Source: Cladosporium sp. IMV 00045 | Lineage: Eukaryota; Ascomycota; Dothideomycetes; Cladosporiales; Cladosporiaceae | Assembly: GCA_001931905.2 (NCBI GenBank) | Contig: MSJI02000663.1 | Span: 21,660-85,659 of the forward strand | Length of the DNA stretch: 64,000 nt | Direction of reading: 5' to 3' | Shown: in pieces, positions 12,595 through 22,049 of the stretch | How positions within the stretch are numbered: position 1 is the first letter of the stretch | Layout of the letters: each line of letters starts with the position of its first letter | Program-made: the position numbers and the translations under genes | Notes under the pieces: model-generated | What the model was told of the DNA's origin: nothing | Database searches by the model: none | The model's input: the letters and a program-made list of their open reading frames with translations, nothing else

Positions 12595-13921
12595 AGCACT
12601 CAGTATCCGCTTCGAGGCTGTGCTATGATGCGATAGTCCGGCTGGCTTTCGCGATTCGCTTTAATGAGAGCTCGTTCAGGCTGCGATCAGCTGTAGATGA
12701 AGTAAACTCCCACAGCAGTCAACGCGGTGAACTTGGTGACAAAGAGCATCAACACAGCTGCGAATAGTACCGGCTCCATTGCGTGATTACGGAGTAGAGA
12801 CACGTCTTCGGGTATGGGCAGATAGTTATCCGCAGCTCTCCATTCATACCCCGCTTGCTTGTTGCCTTGGGCAAACTGAGTGATGAGGTCTACTTAAACT
12901 TCCCGCTGCCGTAGCTTTGTGTAACCCGAGCATGCATCACACCACCTTTCACGCGTGTCATCTCTCAAACCCTTGGTCACTCGTGCTTCAACATGACCGG
13001 TGGTCAATATCGGTAGCAATCTGTTGATGTCAGCCTCACGAACCAGGTGGCACGCGTCGCAACCAACAAACACGTGTGACCGGCCTACAGGGCTCTGCGG
13101 CAAGCCTACCTGTGTAACCGCTCTCTTGGATGTCCAACGGTACTGCAAATGTCAAAAACGTCCTCTAAGAGTCCACGCCAAGAAACAGCACGCGGTAACT
13201 CTATCAGGAATACTGTCCAAGGAGTGACTACAGCTATAGCCCAAATCTTACGTTTGAGCAGTGGGAACTTCTCTTAGTGCAAGAGATCTGGGTCGAATGC
13301 ACTTTATGCCAACATCGAGCACATATGCCTCAGTGAGCTCCTTATGCAAAGACAGGTTGACATAGTACAGGTCGTCATGCAACGCGATGATGCGCAACAT
13401 CACGAGCTCGACACGTGCAACTGCTTCGTACCGCGACTCATGATTCACGAAATATGGAATGATAAACCAGAACAAGCCATACCACTCTCGAGAGACCAGC
13501 ATGGACAGATTCTGCACAAATGCGAGCCCGAGTGCATATTTGTAGCGGGCCAATGTACCGGCAACCAAAAGATCCGATATTGCTCAATTCCATCGGACCC
13601 TATAACACGCTTCACATAAGGCATACCAGCGCGCCATAGACAACGTGCACTGATGAAACCGTCCCCCGGATCACCGCTTTCCGTCCATATCACAGCGCCG
13701 GCGCGCTCTGGGCCACTCTTTTGCCTCTCGTGTAATCTCATTAAGAGAGCGTTATTGCAGCGGCCGGATCAAAACGCCGTACAGCCAAGATTCTTGGGCG
13801 CGTACTATGTACAAGATGATAAAAAGGAGTGAGCGCCCTTTTGCTACCATTTGCGAAGTCACTGCAAGAACGTTCGATCAGCCAACTGCGTACACTCCTT
13901 TAATGCGAACGACCCCAAAAC
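12595..13921. other. Intergenic between oxygenase and repeat protein
   Basis: This 1.3-kb stretch contains the doubtful minus-strand frame described separately (12687-13568) and, at the right end, the promoter of the repeat-protein gene. A TATA-like GATAAAAAGG at about 13817-13826 lies ~100 bases before the ATG at 13922. Nothing else is recognised. Confidence 0.5.
12687..13568 (-). CDS. Doubtful multi-exon gene with a C-terminal membrane segment
   Basis: Three minus-strand open segments could form a gene but I cannot prove the splicing. Segment 1 (13568-13248) contains an aromatic stretch REWYGLFWFIIPYFVNHE followed by an amphipathic region. Segment 2 (13148-12894) has a CDAC..CDAC pair. Segment 3 (12893-12687) is in the same frame as segment 2, separated only by a TAA, and encodes a hydrophobic helix (PVLFAAVLMLFVTKF...VGVYFIYS) at the extreme C-terminus. 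A possible 67-nt intron with GTGTGA donor and CACTCAG acceptor would remove the TAA. I recognise no family. It could be a decayed gene. Confidence 0.2.
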
Positions 13922-14819
13922 ATGAAGATTGCCATTCTAGCTTTCGCGGTGGCGGCTGTCGCTCTGCCCACTGCACCTGCGGCTAAAGCAGATCAACTCA
14001 CTGCGAAGCGACAAGTAGCCGAACTACTCGATGCCATCCCAGTGAACGTCGGTACATCTCTCAAACGACCGAATGGCGATGTGATCGTAAGTGAATACCC
14101 ATCTCACGTCAACGACATATCAATCAAGACACGCTGACCATATTTCTCTTCCCAGGGCATCCTCAAAACGCGCCAGGAGGCCGAAAGTGTCGATAACATC
14201 AGCCCAGAGGATCTCACATCCAGCAAAAACCCCAACCCCAACCACTCATCAAGACAGACCATCGACCCCTCCTACCTCGAGCGAGCCGACTACCTGCACA
14301 ACGCCGCCCGGCGCATCGCACCCGAAGCCTCCCCGAACGACCTCGCCCTGTCGAAACGCGAAAGGAAAGACTTTGACGACATCCTACCTCGAGCGAGCCG
14401 ACTACCTGCACAACACCGCCCAGCGCATCGCACCCGAGGCCCCAACAAACGACCTCGCCCTGTCGAAACGCGAAAGGAAAGACTTTGACGACATCCCCCT
14501 CTCCCAAGTCGAAAGCTTCACCGGCAACGCCATCACAGACGCCCCCGACGCCGTGGGAGGCATGCCCCTGACGAAGCGCTCCGACCGCGCGCTGAACGGG
14601 ATGAGCGCGGAGGAACTGCAAGGCGCAGCGCAGGGTGTTGTTGACGAGAAGCCCGTGACTGTAGGCGTGCCTCTTGAGCGTCGCACGCGACACGAGCTGG
14701 ACGAGTTGACCGTTGCTGAGATCGTGGGGGCTTCCGAGCAAGCTGCTGCTGAGGATCCGGTCGTGGTGGGGATGCCCGAGGAGCAGGCGGAGGCGCTTGT
14801 GCCGGATGTGGAGATGTGA
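13922..14819 (+). pseudogene. Secreted Lys-Arg-repeat (KEP-like) protein, copy A, frameshifted
   Basis: Exon 1 is 13922-14086, then a 69-nt phase-0 intron, then exon 2 from 14156. The protein starts with a good signal peptide (MKIAILAFAVAAVALPTAPA) and then shows segments ending in dibasic pairs: LTAKR, GTSLKR, LALSKR, MPLTKR, PLERR. That is the layout of fungal Kex2-processed repeat proteins, in which the Golgi protease Kex2 releases small peptides; these include precursors of ribosomally made cyclic peptides. A 112-bp tandem duplication (units starting 14271 and 14383) is not a multiple of three, so the spliced frame stops at 14488 while the conserved frame continues to 14819. Copy B, downstream, has an intact frame over the same part. 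The defect may be real or an assembly chimera. No UstYa-type gene lies next to it. Confidence 0.6.
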
Positions 14820-15468
14820 GAGGTTCGGTTCGCTGAGACCTCTGGTCTACGTTGCGGGCAGCACGTTCAAAAGGGAAGAGCGAGGTTTGTATAATAAAAA
14901 GAGGACCACTTTCCAGAAAGTGGATGCCTCGAGTTTTCTTATTTGTTTTATTTCTTATGTGTGCTTTGAAACAATATTGACACCTGAAGCGAGCGAGCTT
15001 GAGCGAAAGCGAGTGTAACAAGTAGTCAAGAACTACATTTCCTGATTAACTAAAAAGAAGAAAGACAAAAAACAAGAAACTCCAACCGTCCATTTCCCAA
15101 ATCCATTTAAAGAGTATGTTGTGCTGTTGTGGAAAACCCCTGAGCCGAGTATGAGGAGTCCCGAATTTCCAATCCAAGCCGCCCGGCGAAACATGTACGA
15201 GAGTCGTGTGTCAAGCAAGAAGCGCTGCGAAGAATGCTTTACCTGATGGTGGTAGCCTTGGTCAGGCTGGCCTTGGCGGAAGAGCTGCCACCAGCAGCAA
15301 GCGAGCCGGAACCGGCCTTCTTCTCGAACACCTTCCAGAACTTGAGGGACTCGTCGGCGGCGGCGGTGGCGAGCATCTGGCCGTCGGGGCTGAGAGTGGA
15401 GTGCAGGACGCGCGACTCATGGGCGGGGATCTCGACGTTCTTGACCAGAGTCGGGTAGCTCCAGATGC
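14153..15468. repeat. Segmental duplication, copy A
   Basis: This 1316-bp block matches 15489-16795 in the same order: end of the repeat-protein intron, exon 2, 3' flank, and the 3' end of the cdc20 gene. The 3' flanks differ at roughly one base in ten to fifteen, plus small indels; the cdc20 part differs at only three of 230 bases. It ends abruptly at the N gap, inside cdc20 coding sequence. Confidence 0.9.
15239..15468 (-). pseudogene. Truncated 3' end of cdc20 (duplicate)
   Basis: The last ~76 codons of Cdc20, from the final WD40 repeats to the C-terminal Ile-Arg, are repeated here and cut off by the gap. Compared with the full gene at 16566-16795 there are three base differences, and all are synonymous. 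A dead fragment would not be expected to show only silent changes, so it is more likely the end of a second intact allele or haplotype than a decayed copy. It has no start codon or promoter in this window. Confidence 0.8.
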
Positions 15469-15488
15469 NNNNNNNNNNNNNNNNNNNN
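15469..15488. other. Assembly gap (20 N)
   Basis: Twenty Ns. The left flank ends inside cdc20 coding sequence, and the right flank starts at the last three bases (CAG) of the repeat-protein intron. The flanks are overlapping ends of the same region rather than neighbouring sequence, so the true distance across the gap is unknown. Confidence 0.98.
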
Positions 15489-15491
15489 CAG

Positions 15492-16151
15492 GGCATCCTC
15501 AAAACGCGCCAGGAGGCCGAAAGTGTCGATAACATCAACCCAGAGGATCTCACATCCACCAAAAACCCCAACCCCAACCACTCAACAAGACAATCCATCG
15601 ACCCCTCCTACCTCGAGCGAGCCGACTACCTGCACAACACCGCCCAGCGCATCGCACCCGAGGCCCCAACAAACGACCTCGCCCTGTCGAAACGCGAAAG
15701 GAAAGACTTTGACGACATCCCCCTCTCCCAAGTCGAAAGCTTCACCGGCAACGCCATCACAGACGCCCCCGACGCCGTGGGAGGCATGCCCCTGTCGAAA
15801 CGCGAAAGGAAAGACTTTGACGACATCCCCCTCTCCCAAGTCGAAAGCTTCACCGGCAACGCCATCACAGACGCCCCCGACGCCGTGGGAGGCATGCCCC
15901 TGTCGAAGCGCTCCGACCGCGCGCTGAACGACATGGGCGCGGAGGAACTGCAAGGAGCGGCGCAAGGTGTTGTTGACGAGAAGCCTGTGACGGTTGGAGT
16001 GCCGCTTGAGAAACGCACGAGGCACGAGTTGGACGAATTGGCTGTTGCTGAGATCATGGGGGCTTCCGAGCAAGCTGCTGCCGAGGATCCGGTCGTGGTG
16101 GGGATGCCGGAGGAGCAAGCGGAGGCGCTTGTGCCGGATGTGGAGATGTGA
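15492..16151 (+). CDS. Secreted Lys-Arg-repeat (KEP-like) protein, copy B, 5' end lost in gap
   Basis: Exon 2 is intact from the acceptor CAG (15489-15491) to the stop at 16151 (219 codons). Exon 1 with the signal peptide is missing and would be supplied by sequence like 13922-14086. Four dibasic-bounded segments are visible: a leader ending LALSKR; two identical 36-residue units ERKDFDDIPLSQ...GGMPLSKR; a related unit SDRALNDM...TVGVPLEKR; and a final unit TRHELDEL...VVVGMPEE without a dibasic end. The units share a weak pattern: acidic/Leu start, Gly-Ala middle, then Pro-Val-x-Val-Gly-x-Pro-Leu-x-Lys-Arg. By analogy with Kex2-processed repeat proteins, Golgi cleavage would release 30-36-residue acidic peptides. 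Whether they are bioactive, structural or further modified is unknown. Confidence 0.65.
   Translation, partial: GILKTRQEAESVDNINPEDLTSTKNPNPNHSTRQSIDPSYLERADYLHNTAQRIAPEAPTNDLALSKRERKDFDDIPLSQVESFTGNAITDAPDAVGGMPLSKRERKDFDDIPLSQVESFTGNAITDAPDAVGGMPLSKRSDRALNDMGAEELQGAAQGVVDEKPVTVGVPLEKRTRHELDELAVAEIMGASEQAAAEDPVVVGMPEEQAEALVPDVEM
15684..15899 (+). repeat. Two perfect 108-bp tandem units in copy B
   Basis: Units 15684-15791 and 15792-15899 are identical base for base, encode one 36-residue Lys-Arg-bounded segment each and preserve the frame. Perfect identity suggests very recent unit duplication, as expected for repeat-number variation in such precursors. Copy A has only one such unit at this place. 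Confidence 0.92.
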
Positions 16152-16565
16152 GAATGGTTCGCAGAGACCTCCTGTTTACGTTGCGGACAGCACATCCAAA
16201 GGGAAGGGCGAGGTTTGTATAATAAAAAGAGGACCACTTTCAAGAAAGTGGATGCCTCGGGTTTTCTTTCTTATTTGTTTTCTTTCTTATGTGTTTTGAA
16301 ACAATATCGACACCTGAAGCGAGCGAGCTTGAGCGAAAGCGAGTGTAACAAGTAGTCGAAGACTACATTTCCTGATTAACTAAAAAGAAGAGAGACAAAA
16401 ACAAGAAACTCCAACCGTCCTTTTCACAAATCCATTTAAAGAGTATGATGTGCTGTTGCGGAAACCCCCTGAGCCGATTATGAGGAGTCCCAATTCCCAA
16501 TCCAAGCCGCCCGGCGATACATGTACGAGAGTCGTGTGTCAAGCAAGAAATGCTGCGAAGATGCT

Positions 16566-18410
16566 TTACCTGATGGTGGTAGCCTTGGTCAAGCTGGCCT
16601 TGGCGGAAGAGCTGCCACCAGCAGCGAGGGAGCCGGAACCGGCCTTCTTCTCGAACACCTTCCAGAACTTGAGGGACTCGTCGGCGGCGGCGGTGGCGAG
16701 CATCTGGCCGTCGGGGCTGAGAGTGGAGTGCAGGACGCGCGACTCATGGGCGGGGATCTCGACGTTCTTGACCAGAGTCGGGTAGCTCCAGATGCTCAGG
16801 CTGTTGTCGGGGAAGCCGGAGGAGGAGACGATCTCCTTGTAGCCGGTGCTCCAGCGGAGGGAGGTGACCTGGCTGCCGGTGTCGATGCTGTTGACGCGCG
16901 CGCCCGAGGTGGTGTTCCAGAAGTGGATCATGCGGTCGTGGCTGCCGCCGCCGGTGGCGAGGAGGTTGGATTGCCACGGGCACCAGGACAGGGCCTTGAT
17001 GGCGGCCTTGTGGTTGGTCTTCTGGAACTTGGGGGCGTTGAGGGAGCGAGCGTCCCAGATGGAGACGAGGTTGTCGTTGCCGCCGGTGGCCAGCTGGGCA
17101 CCGTCGGCGCGCCACTCGAGACCGCAGACCTCGGAAGTGTGGGAGGCGAGCTCGGCGACCTTGTGCTGAGCGATGCGGACGTCGTGGTTGAAGACAAGAC
17201 CAGAGCGGGCACCGGTGGAGAGGATGTGCTTGTTCCAGCCCATGGCGCTGACGCGGGTGTCGTGGCCGTACATGGAGCGGAGCTTGGTACCATCCTCGAC
17301 GTCCCAGATCTGGACCTCACCGGTACCGAGGCCAGCAGCGACGTAAGCACCGTCGCCGGACCACTTGACAGAGGAGATGTAGGTGTCCTCGGGGCACTCG
17401 AGGAGGGAAGAGACGGAGCCAGACTCAGCAGACCAGACGTAGACGTTGCGCTCAAGACCGATGGCGACTTGGTTGCCAGAGGACCAGTCGAGAAGGTTGA
17501 GGTAGTAGTCATCGACGAGACCAGGTGCGTCGAGGACGCGTTCAGGGGCAGTCAAGACACGGCGACGGAACTGAGAAGCAGAGGCGGCCGAAGGCTTGAG
17601 GGGACGGTTGTACTGAGAGCGAAGGTCGATGGGACGGGACGACTCAGGAGCGGCAGGCTTGAACTCGAGGATGCGCTGCTTCATGGAAACACCGCAGGCC
17701 TCGGCAACGGACTGCTGGTAGGCAACAGTGTTGGGGCTGGGCTTGTTCTTGGGCGCATCGTCCTCCTCGTCCTCATCGTCACGGTCGTTCAGGCTGAGGC
17801 CCTCAAGAGAAAGAGAAGCAGAGGTGTCGGTGGTGGAAAGACGAGGGCGGCCAAGGTCAAAGGCGCTGGCGGCACCAGACGCAAGAGCAGTGGAGCCCTC
17901 GCTAGCGCTGGACCTGGGACGTCTGGGAGTCTGCTCACCACTCAGCTTCACGGCAGCGCCGGAAGAGGAGATGGCCTTGCTGGTGTTGCGGTTTGGGACG
18001 AAACGGTCGGCAGCGTTGTAGTTGATCTTGCCCTGGCTTCTCTTGGGAGTACGGTGGGCAGAGCCGGCACGACGAGCGCGAGAAGGAGTGTTCTTGGCCG
18101 AGCTGCTGGGCTTGGGACCGGTGGCGTTGAGAGTGAAGTCGCTGGCGTTGGTCTCGGTGCGGCGGGGAGTGGGACGGCTGGCAATGTTGGACTTGGGGGA
18201 GTCACGGACATTGGTCTTGGAGACAGAGCGGGTGAAGCGGGCCATGAGGTTGGCATTGCCGTGGTGGATGCTCTCATGAGAGTCCTCCTGGACCACCTGG
18301 GTCCTGGGAGTCTTGGGAGAGGGAGTGAGAGGCATGCGGCCACCGGCGAGGCGGGTGGAGAAGACGCCATCGCGGCGCTTCACGGGAGTGAGTACTGATG
18401 TGCTTGCCAT
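16566..18410 (-). CDS. cdc20: Cdc20/Slp1, activator of the anaphase-promoting complex
   Basis: A 614-aa WD40 protein that recruits substrates such as securin and cyclin B to the APC/C at anaphase and is the target of the spindle checkpoint. It has no introns. The N-terminus is basic and Ser/Pro-rich with possible CDK sites (LTPSPKTPRT). The C-box DRFVPNR is at about 135-141, followed by a KILR-like motif (RILEFKPA). The segment RVLDAPGLVDDYYLNLLDWS opens a seven-blade WD40 propeller. The protein ends in Ile-Arg, the tail that docks on the APC/C TPR subunits. The DAPGLVDDYYLNLLDW wording and the RILEFKP motif favour Cdc20 over Cdh1. I chose the ATG at 18410 (MASTSVLTPVKR); the frame stays open upstream to about 18503 but lacks conserved sequence. 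The 3' end is duplicated at 15239-15468. Confidence 0.93.
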   Translation of the reverse strand: MASTSVLTPVKRRDGVFSTRLAGGRMPLTPSPKTPRTQVVQEDSHESIHHGNANLMARFTRSVSKTNVRDSPKSNIASRPTPRRTETNASDFTLNATGPKPSSSAKNTPSRARRAGSAHRTPKRSQGKINYNAADRFVPNRNTSKAISSSGAAVKLSGEQTPRRPRSSASEGSTALASGAASAFDLGRPRLSTTDTSASLSLEGLSLNDRDDEDEEDDAPKNKPSPNTVAYQQSVAEACGVSMKQRILEFKPAAPESSRPIDLRSQYNRPLKPSAASASQFRRRVLTAPERVLDAPGLVDDYYLNLLDWSSGNQVAIGLERNVYVWSAESGSVSSLLECPEDTYISSVKWSGDGAYVAAGLGTGEVQIWDVEDGTKLRSMYGHDTRVSAMGWNKHILSTGARSGLVFNHDVRIAQHKVAELASHTSEVCGLEWRADGAQLATGGNDNLVSIWDARSLNAPKFQKTNHKAAIKALSWCPWQSNLLATGGGSHDRMIHFWNTTSGARVNSIDTGSQVTSLRWSTGYKEIVSSSGFPDNSLSIWSYPTLVKNVEIPAHESRVLHSTLSPDGQMLATAAADESLKFWKVFEKKAGSGSLAAGGSSSAKASLTKATTIR

Positions 18411-18980
18411 ATCCGCGGTGTTAATGCGATATGTCTGTGTTGTTGTGTAGTGTTGGCGAAAGCTGCTGTTGTCGATTGGTGATGCTGTAGATGGCCCAGT
18501 CAAGGGATCCGGTTAGTATGGTTTCGCAGATATTTGCAGTACTGAAGGTAAAGAGGTAGGAGGTGAAAGCCCGGAGGCTTGCGTGCGTGATTTGATGCTT
18601 TGTAGAGTGTGTATGCGTGCGATTGGTTTGATGAGAGTGAAGAGATGAAAGAATGCTCGCCGTCTGGTCGTCTTTTATTTGCTCTTGCAAACATGGACGA
18701 AGCGCGTCGTCAAGCGCAACGGCAGGGGACGTGCAAAAGAGGCATCTTAGCCGAAAAGACATGTCGTCATGCAGCGTCGGCTGTCGGCAACCGCAGCAAC
18801 AGCCTTCGATCGCTGGACAGACGAAAGCAGCCGCGTCAGCCAATGAAAGAAAGCATCGACATCGCCTGTGTCAAAAACCTTGACCGCAGCCTGCGTGAAC
18901 CCTTCACTTTCGACGCTGCTCCACTTCGGCGACTAGCAAAAACGTTGCAGGCTGTCAATCCATCATCCACGCTGCCTTTG
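18411..18980. promoter_or_regulatory. Divergent promoter of cdc20 and Kelch/BTB gene
   Basis: A 570-bp head-to-head spacer. The plus-strand frame of the Kelch/BTB gene stays open back to 18609, so part of this could encode an N-terminal extension, but the reading is low-complexity and I consider it 5' UTR. No clear TATA box. Confidence 0.55.
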
Positions 18981-21263
18981 ATGGCCGGACCCGCTGCGAG
19001 ACCACAACCACCACCACCACCCCATACCCCTCTACCCACCCTCCACTCCGCCCTGGCTGGTCCCTCCGCCCACCTGTCACCAACTGCCGGATCGGCGAGG
19101 ATCTCCTCCATGTCCAACAATACCTTCGTCATGTCTGGCTCGCCGCTTAATAAGAGCAGTCGCCGACGAGGCGCGGACCCATACCTGCCCAAAATCATCA
19201 CCACCGTTGGCCAGCGTCCGGCTTGCTTGGTGAATGCCTCGGTCACCTACGTCGGCAATGACTGCATCTACGCCTTTGGAGGATTCGACCAATACACTGA
19301 CGAGGTCTACAACCATGTCCTGAAGCTCAATCTCAATGCGCGCCAGTGGAGCCTAGTAGATAACTACGGGGACATCCCAGGCGTGCGCATGGGTCACACC
19401 GCATGTCTTTGGCAGGGCAACAAGCTTCTCGTGTACGGAGGCGAGAACGAGCATCGCATACATCTCTCGGACGTCGTCATCTTCGACATCGAGACTGCGC
19501 ATTGGACCCAGCCCGAAATCAACGGCCCTATACCCAGAGGCCGAGCGCGCCATTCCGCAGTCATCCACGACGACAAGCTGTTTGTCTGTGGAGGCATGAG
19601 CGGTAGCGACAACGGCGTACTCGACGACATCTGCTTTCTCGATCTCAAGACTTGGACTTGGAGTCGCACATGGAAGTTCGTACCACGGTATGACCATGCT
19701 ACTTGGATATGGGGCGGTAAAATCTGGGTTAGCGGTGGCATGGGTGAAGAGATGGAGCGCACAAGCGAGATCTGGTGGCTAGACTTCAGGGGTTCGCCCG
19801 CATTTGAAGGCGGCCCTCTGTATGGCCTTGCTGGTTCCAACGAAGGCAGAGCCCTCAGTCCAGGCTTCTCCGGAGCTGGCTTCGGCAACGGTGGGCAGGC
19901 ATACGGTTCGTCTAGCTTCACAGCAAACAGTAGCTCGGTCCAGTCCAACTCGGCTACCCAGATCCAACGATCTCCACCGGTCGCGCCTGGTGCTATCAGC
20001 TCAGTCAAATTCATCTCTTCACCCAACCTGCCGATGCAGAGCGTCGGCACGCACTTTCACGTCTTCACTTCTGGATGCATGCTCGATTTCGTTACCCCCG
20101 CTACCAACATGCCTCTAGAAACATCACTCTCTGCGCTGGACCTTGACACTCTACGATGGCAGAAGCTGGCAGATGGTAAGGACCTATTTGCTCCGTCATA
20201 TAGGTGGCATTACTGCTGTCTCAACGCCGATGGCACACATGCCTGGCTACTGGGCTGCCCTCGAGAGTTGCGTGGAGGCGGCAACGGAGAAGCCGAAGAC
20301 TACCTGAGCGACGTCCTGCCGGTGGATCTGCGCAAGTTCGGCCTACTGGGCAACAAGATGAGCCAAGAAGCACACGCTGAGAGCAGAGCTCCGACATCAG
20401 ATACTTATGTGTCGTCACATCTCTCTGCAATTGGTGCTGACTTGGCTCGCACATTCAACCAGCCTCCAGAATCTGGCTCGGGGACCGATTTCACAATCAC
20501 CGCCTTGTCAGACTCTGATTACGATATTGACAATGCGTCCGACGACGGTGCGGCATTGCAATCTGACTCAACAGAAGAATCGAAATCCAACCACAGCCAA
20601 CCGATCCACGTACATCGGTTCATCCTTTCCGCTCGCTGGCCACATTTCTCTCGCCTTTATAACGCTCAGATGTCTGAATTCCACACTCGCCGCATGCACA
20701 TACCAGAGCCATATCCGGCAGTCAAAGCTTTCCTCTACTACCTCTACACCGACTCGATATCCGCCCCTCCGTCCGCTAGCGGCGAGAATGGATCTCTGGC
20801 AGCTGGACCTACATTGGAAGACGTCGCGGATATGCTCGTAATGAGCAACATATACGATATGCCCCGATTGCGCCACTTGTGTGTCAACCGTCTCGTTCGT
20901 GATTTGGACGTCAACCACGCTGCTCTCATATTCGATCGTGCGAATACAGCACAAGAAGACTGGCTGAAACGCAGGGCCGCCAGCTTTTGCATGACGCACT
21001 GGGGACGTATCGTCAGAACAGATGGTTTCCGTCGCCTCAAACGCTCTACCATGCTTGAAATCTGCGAATGCGTTGATGCTGAAGGACGAGTGGTTGGAGG
21101 CGATGAGCTTGAGGCTGTTGGTGGGCTTGGCGGAGCCCGCTTGGGGAGTGGTATCTTCACCGCTTCAGGGAGGAAAAGAGGAAGGCTGAATAGCCTGACA
21201 GGTACCGTTGATGGGGATGTCGAAGAAGGCGACGGAGACGAAGAGGGAATGGAAATCTCTTAG
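18981..21263 (+). CDS. Kelch-repeat and BTB-domain protein (Ral2-like)
   Basis: A single-exon gene of 760 codons from ATG 18981. A Pro-rich N-terminus (~60 aa) is followed by a six-bladed Kelch propeller with typical GG pairs: YAFGGFDQYTD, LLVYGGENEHR, LFVCGGMSGSD, IWVSGGMGEEM. A Ser/Asn-rich linker leads to further beta strands, and the last ~230 residues form a BTB-like domain (IHVHRFILSARWPHFSRL ... VADMLVMSNIYDMPRLRHLC) with a BACK-like helical tail. This order, Kelch then BTB, matches the fungal Ral2 family; in fission yeast ral2 acts upstream of Ras1 in mating and cell shape. The name Ral2 is from memory of domain layout, so treat the role as tentative. Earlier in-frame ATGs (18690, 18843) would add poorly conserved residues. 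Confidence 0.8.
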   Translation: MAGPAARPQPPPPPHTPLPTLHSALAGPSAHLSPTAGSARISSMSNNTFVMSGSPLNKSSRRRGADPYLPKIITTVGQRPACLVNASVTYVGNDCIYAFGGFDQYTDEVYNHVLKLNLNARQWSLVDNYGDIPGVRMGHTACLWQGNKLLVYGGENEHRIHLSDVVIFDIETAHWTQPEINGPIPRGRARHSAVIHDDKLFVCGGMSGSDNGVLDDICFLDLKTWTWSRTWKFVPRYDHATWIWGGKIWVSGGMGEEMERTSEIWWLDFRGSPAFEGGPLYGLAGSNEGRALSPGFSGAGFGNGGQAYGSSSFTANSSSVQSNSATQIQRSPPVAPGAISSVKFISSPNLPMQSVGTHFHVFTSGCMLDFVTPATNMPLETSLSALDLDTLRWQKLADGKDLFAPSYRWHYCCLNADGTHAWLLGCPRELRGGGNGEAEDYLSDVLPVDLRKFGLLGNKMSQEAHAESRAPTSDTYVSSHLSAIGADLARTFNQPPESGSGTDFTITALSDSDYDIDNASDDGAALQSDSTEESKSNHSQPIHVHRFILSARWPHFSRLYNAQMSEFHTRRMHIPEPYPAVKAFLYYLYTDSISAPPSASGENGSLAAGPTLEDVADMLVMSNIYDMPRLRHLCVNRLVRDLDVNHAALIFDRANTAQEDWLKRRAASFCMTHWGRIVRTDGFRRLKRSTMLEICECVDAEGRVVGGDELEAVGGLGGARLGSGIFTASGRKRGRLNSLTGTVDGDVEEGDGDEEGMEIS

Positions 21264-22049
21264 GTTGCGCGCTCTTTCCTGCAAGTTTGATGATGATAAG
21301 GCGCACTGGGTTGGGAGTCGTATGGCTAAAGACAGGAAGCAGACGTAAGTCGTGGGTCACTCGATGCTATGAAATGATGGTCGCGCTGGGATTTTGGCAC
21401 ATCGCATGATATGGGGAACGGCATGGAGTCTACTGAGTGCTTTGCATGTTGTGAAGGCGTTTCGAAAGACTAGGGCACAACAGTACTTACTCTCTAAAAA
21501 TCATACGAATGATGCTCTTTGACATTTTTCAAACAATCATCAGTGACCAAGCACTTGTTCGCTTTCCATTGACTGTGACATGTGATAGTCCAGCTGCTGT
21601 ACCTCCGGTAGCGAAGGGAGCGTTTTGGTGGTGCAGCGGGAGCGGAAGTACCCGCCAAAGCCGCCGTCGCGGAGAACATTCGCGACGTCCAACATCTCAA
21701 AGCAACATCACGCCTAGGTGGCTCAGTTCACATACCATCCTCACCACCACGGCTCACCGCCCTCTCACTCACCTCCGCCACTCGCTATCCGGAAACCTCC
21801 TTATTCAGCACGCCAATATCGATAGACTGAAGCCGAACCTCCATCACACCGCGCTCGCGCCACCTCCTACGACACTCCTCGCGCCATTTGCGCCCTGCCG
21901 CGCCATCGACTCACGCGCTCTGTCATCGTCACTGAGCTTCTGCGCCGGTTGGGACGCACGTGAATCCACGTGAAGGATAAAGCGCGTGGCGCGCAGGCGG
22001 CAACGAAGACAACTGGACCCTCGCACCAAGTGCTACACACTCGCCCAGC
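21264..22049. other. Intergenic, 3' flank and RPB2 promoter
   Basis: This holds the 3' UTR of the Kelch/BTB gene and the promoter of RPB2. CT-rich and CAC-rich stretches occur at 21720-21900, as is common before fungal housekeeping genes. No gene or TATA box recognised. Confidence 0.55.

Larger units (their letters stand above)
15489..16795. repeat. Segmental duplication, copy B
   Basis: Second copy of the block at 14153-15468, 1307 bp. It continues without a break into the complete cdc20 gene, so this copy has the intact right side, whereas copy A has the intact left side (exon 1 and promoter of the repeat protein). Confidence 0.9.

Noticed and set aside
11393..16151. Idea of a RiPP cluster: 2OG oxygenase next to the Kex2-repeat protein
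   Set aside because: The oxygenase is of a general family, and I find no UstYa/DUF3328-type protein, tyrosinase or transporter nearby. Proximity alone is not enough.
16521..18398. Long plus-strand frame antisense to cdc20
   Set aside because: It mirrors the GC-rich third codon positions of cdc20, has no domain, and cdc20 itself is certain.
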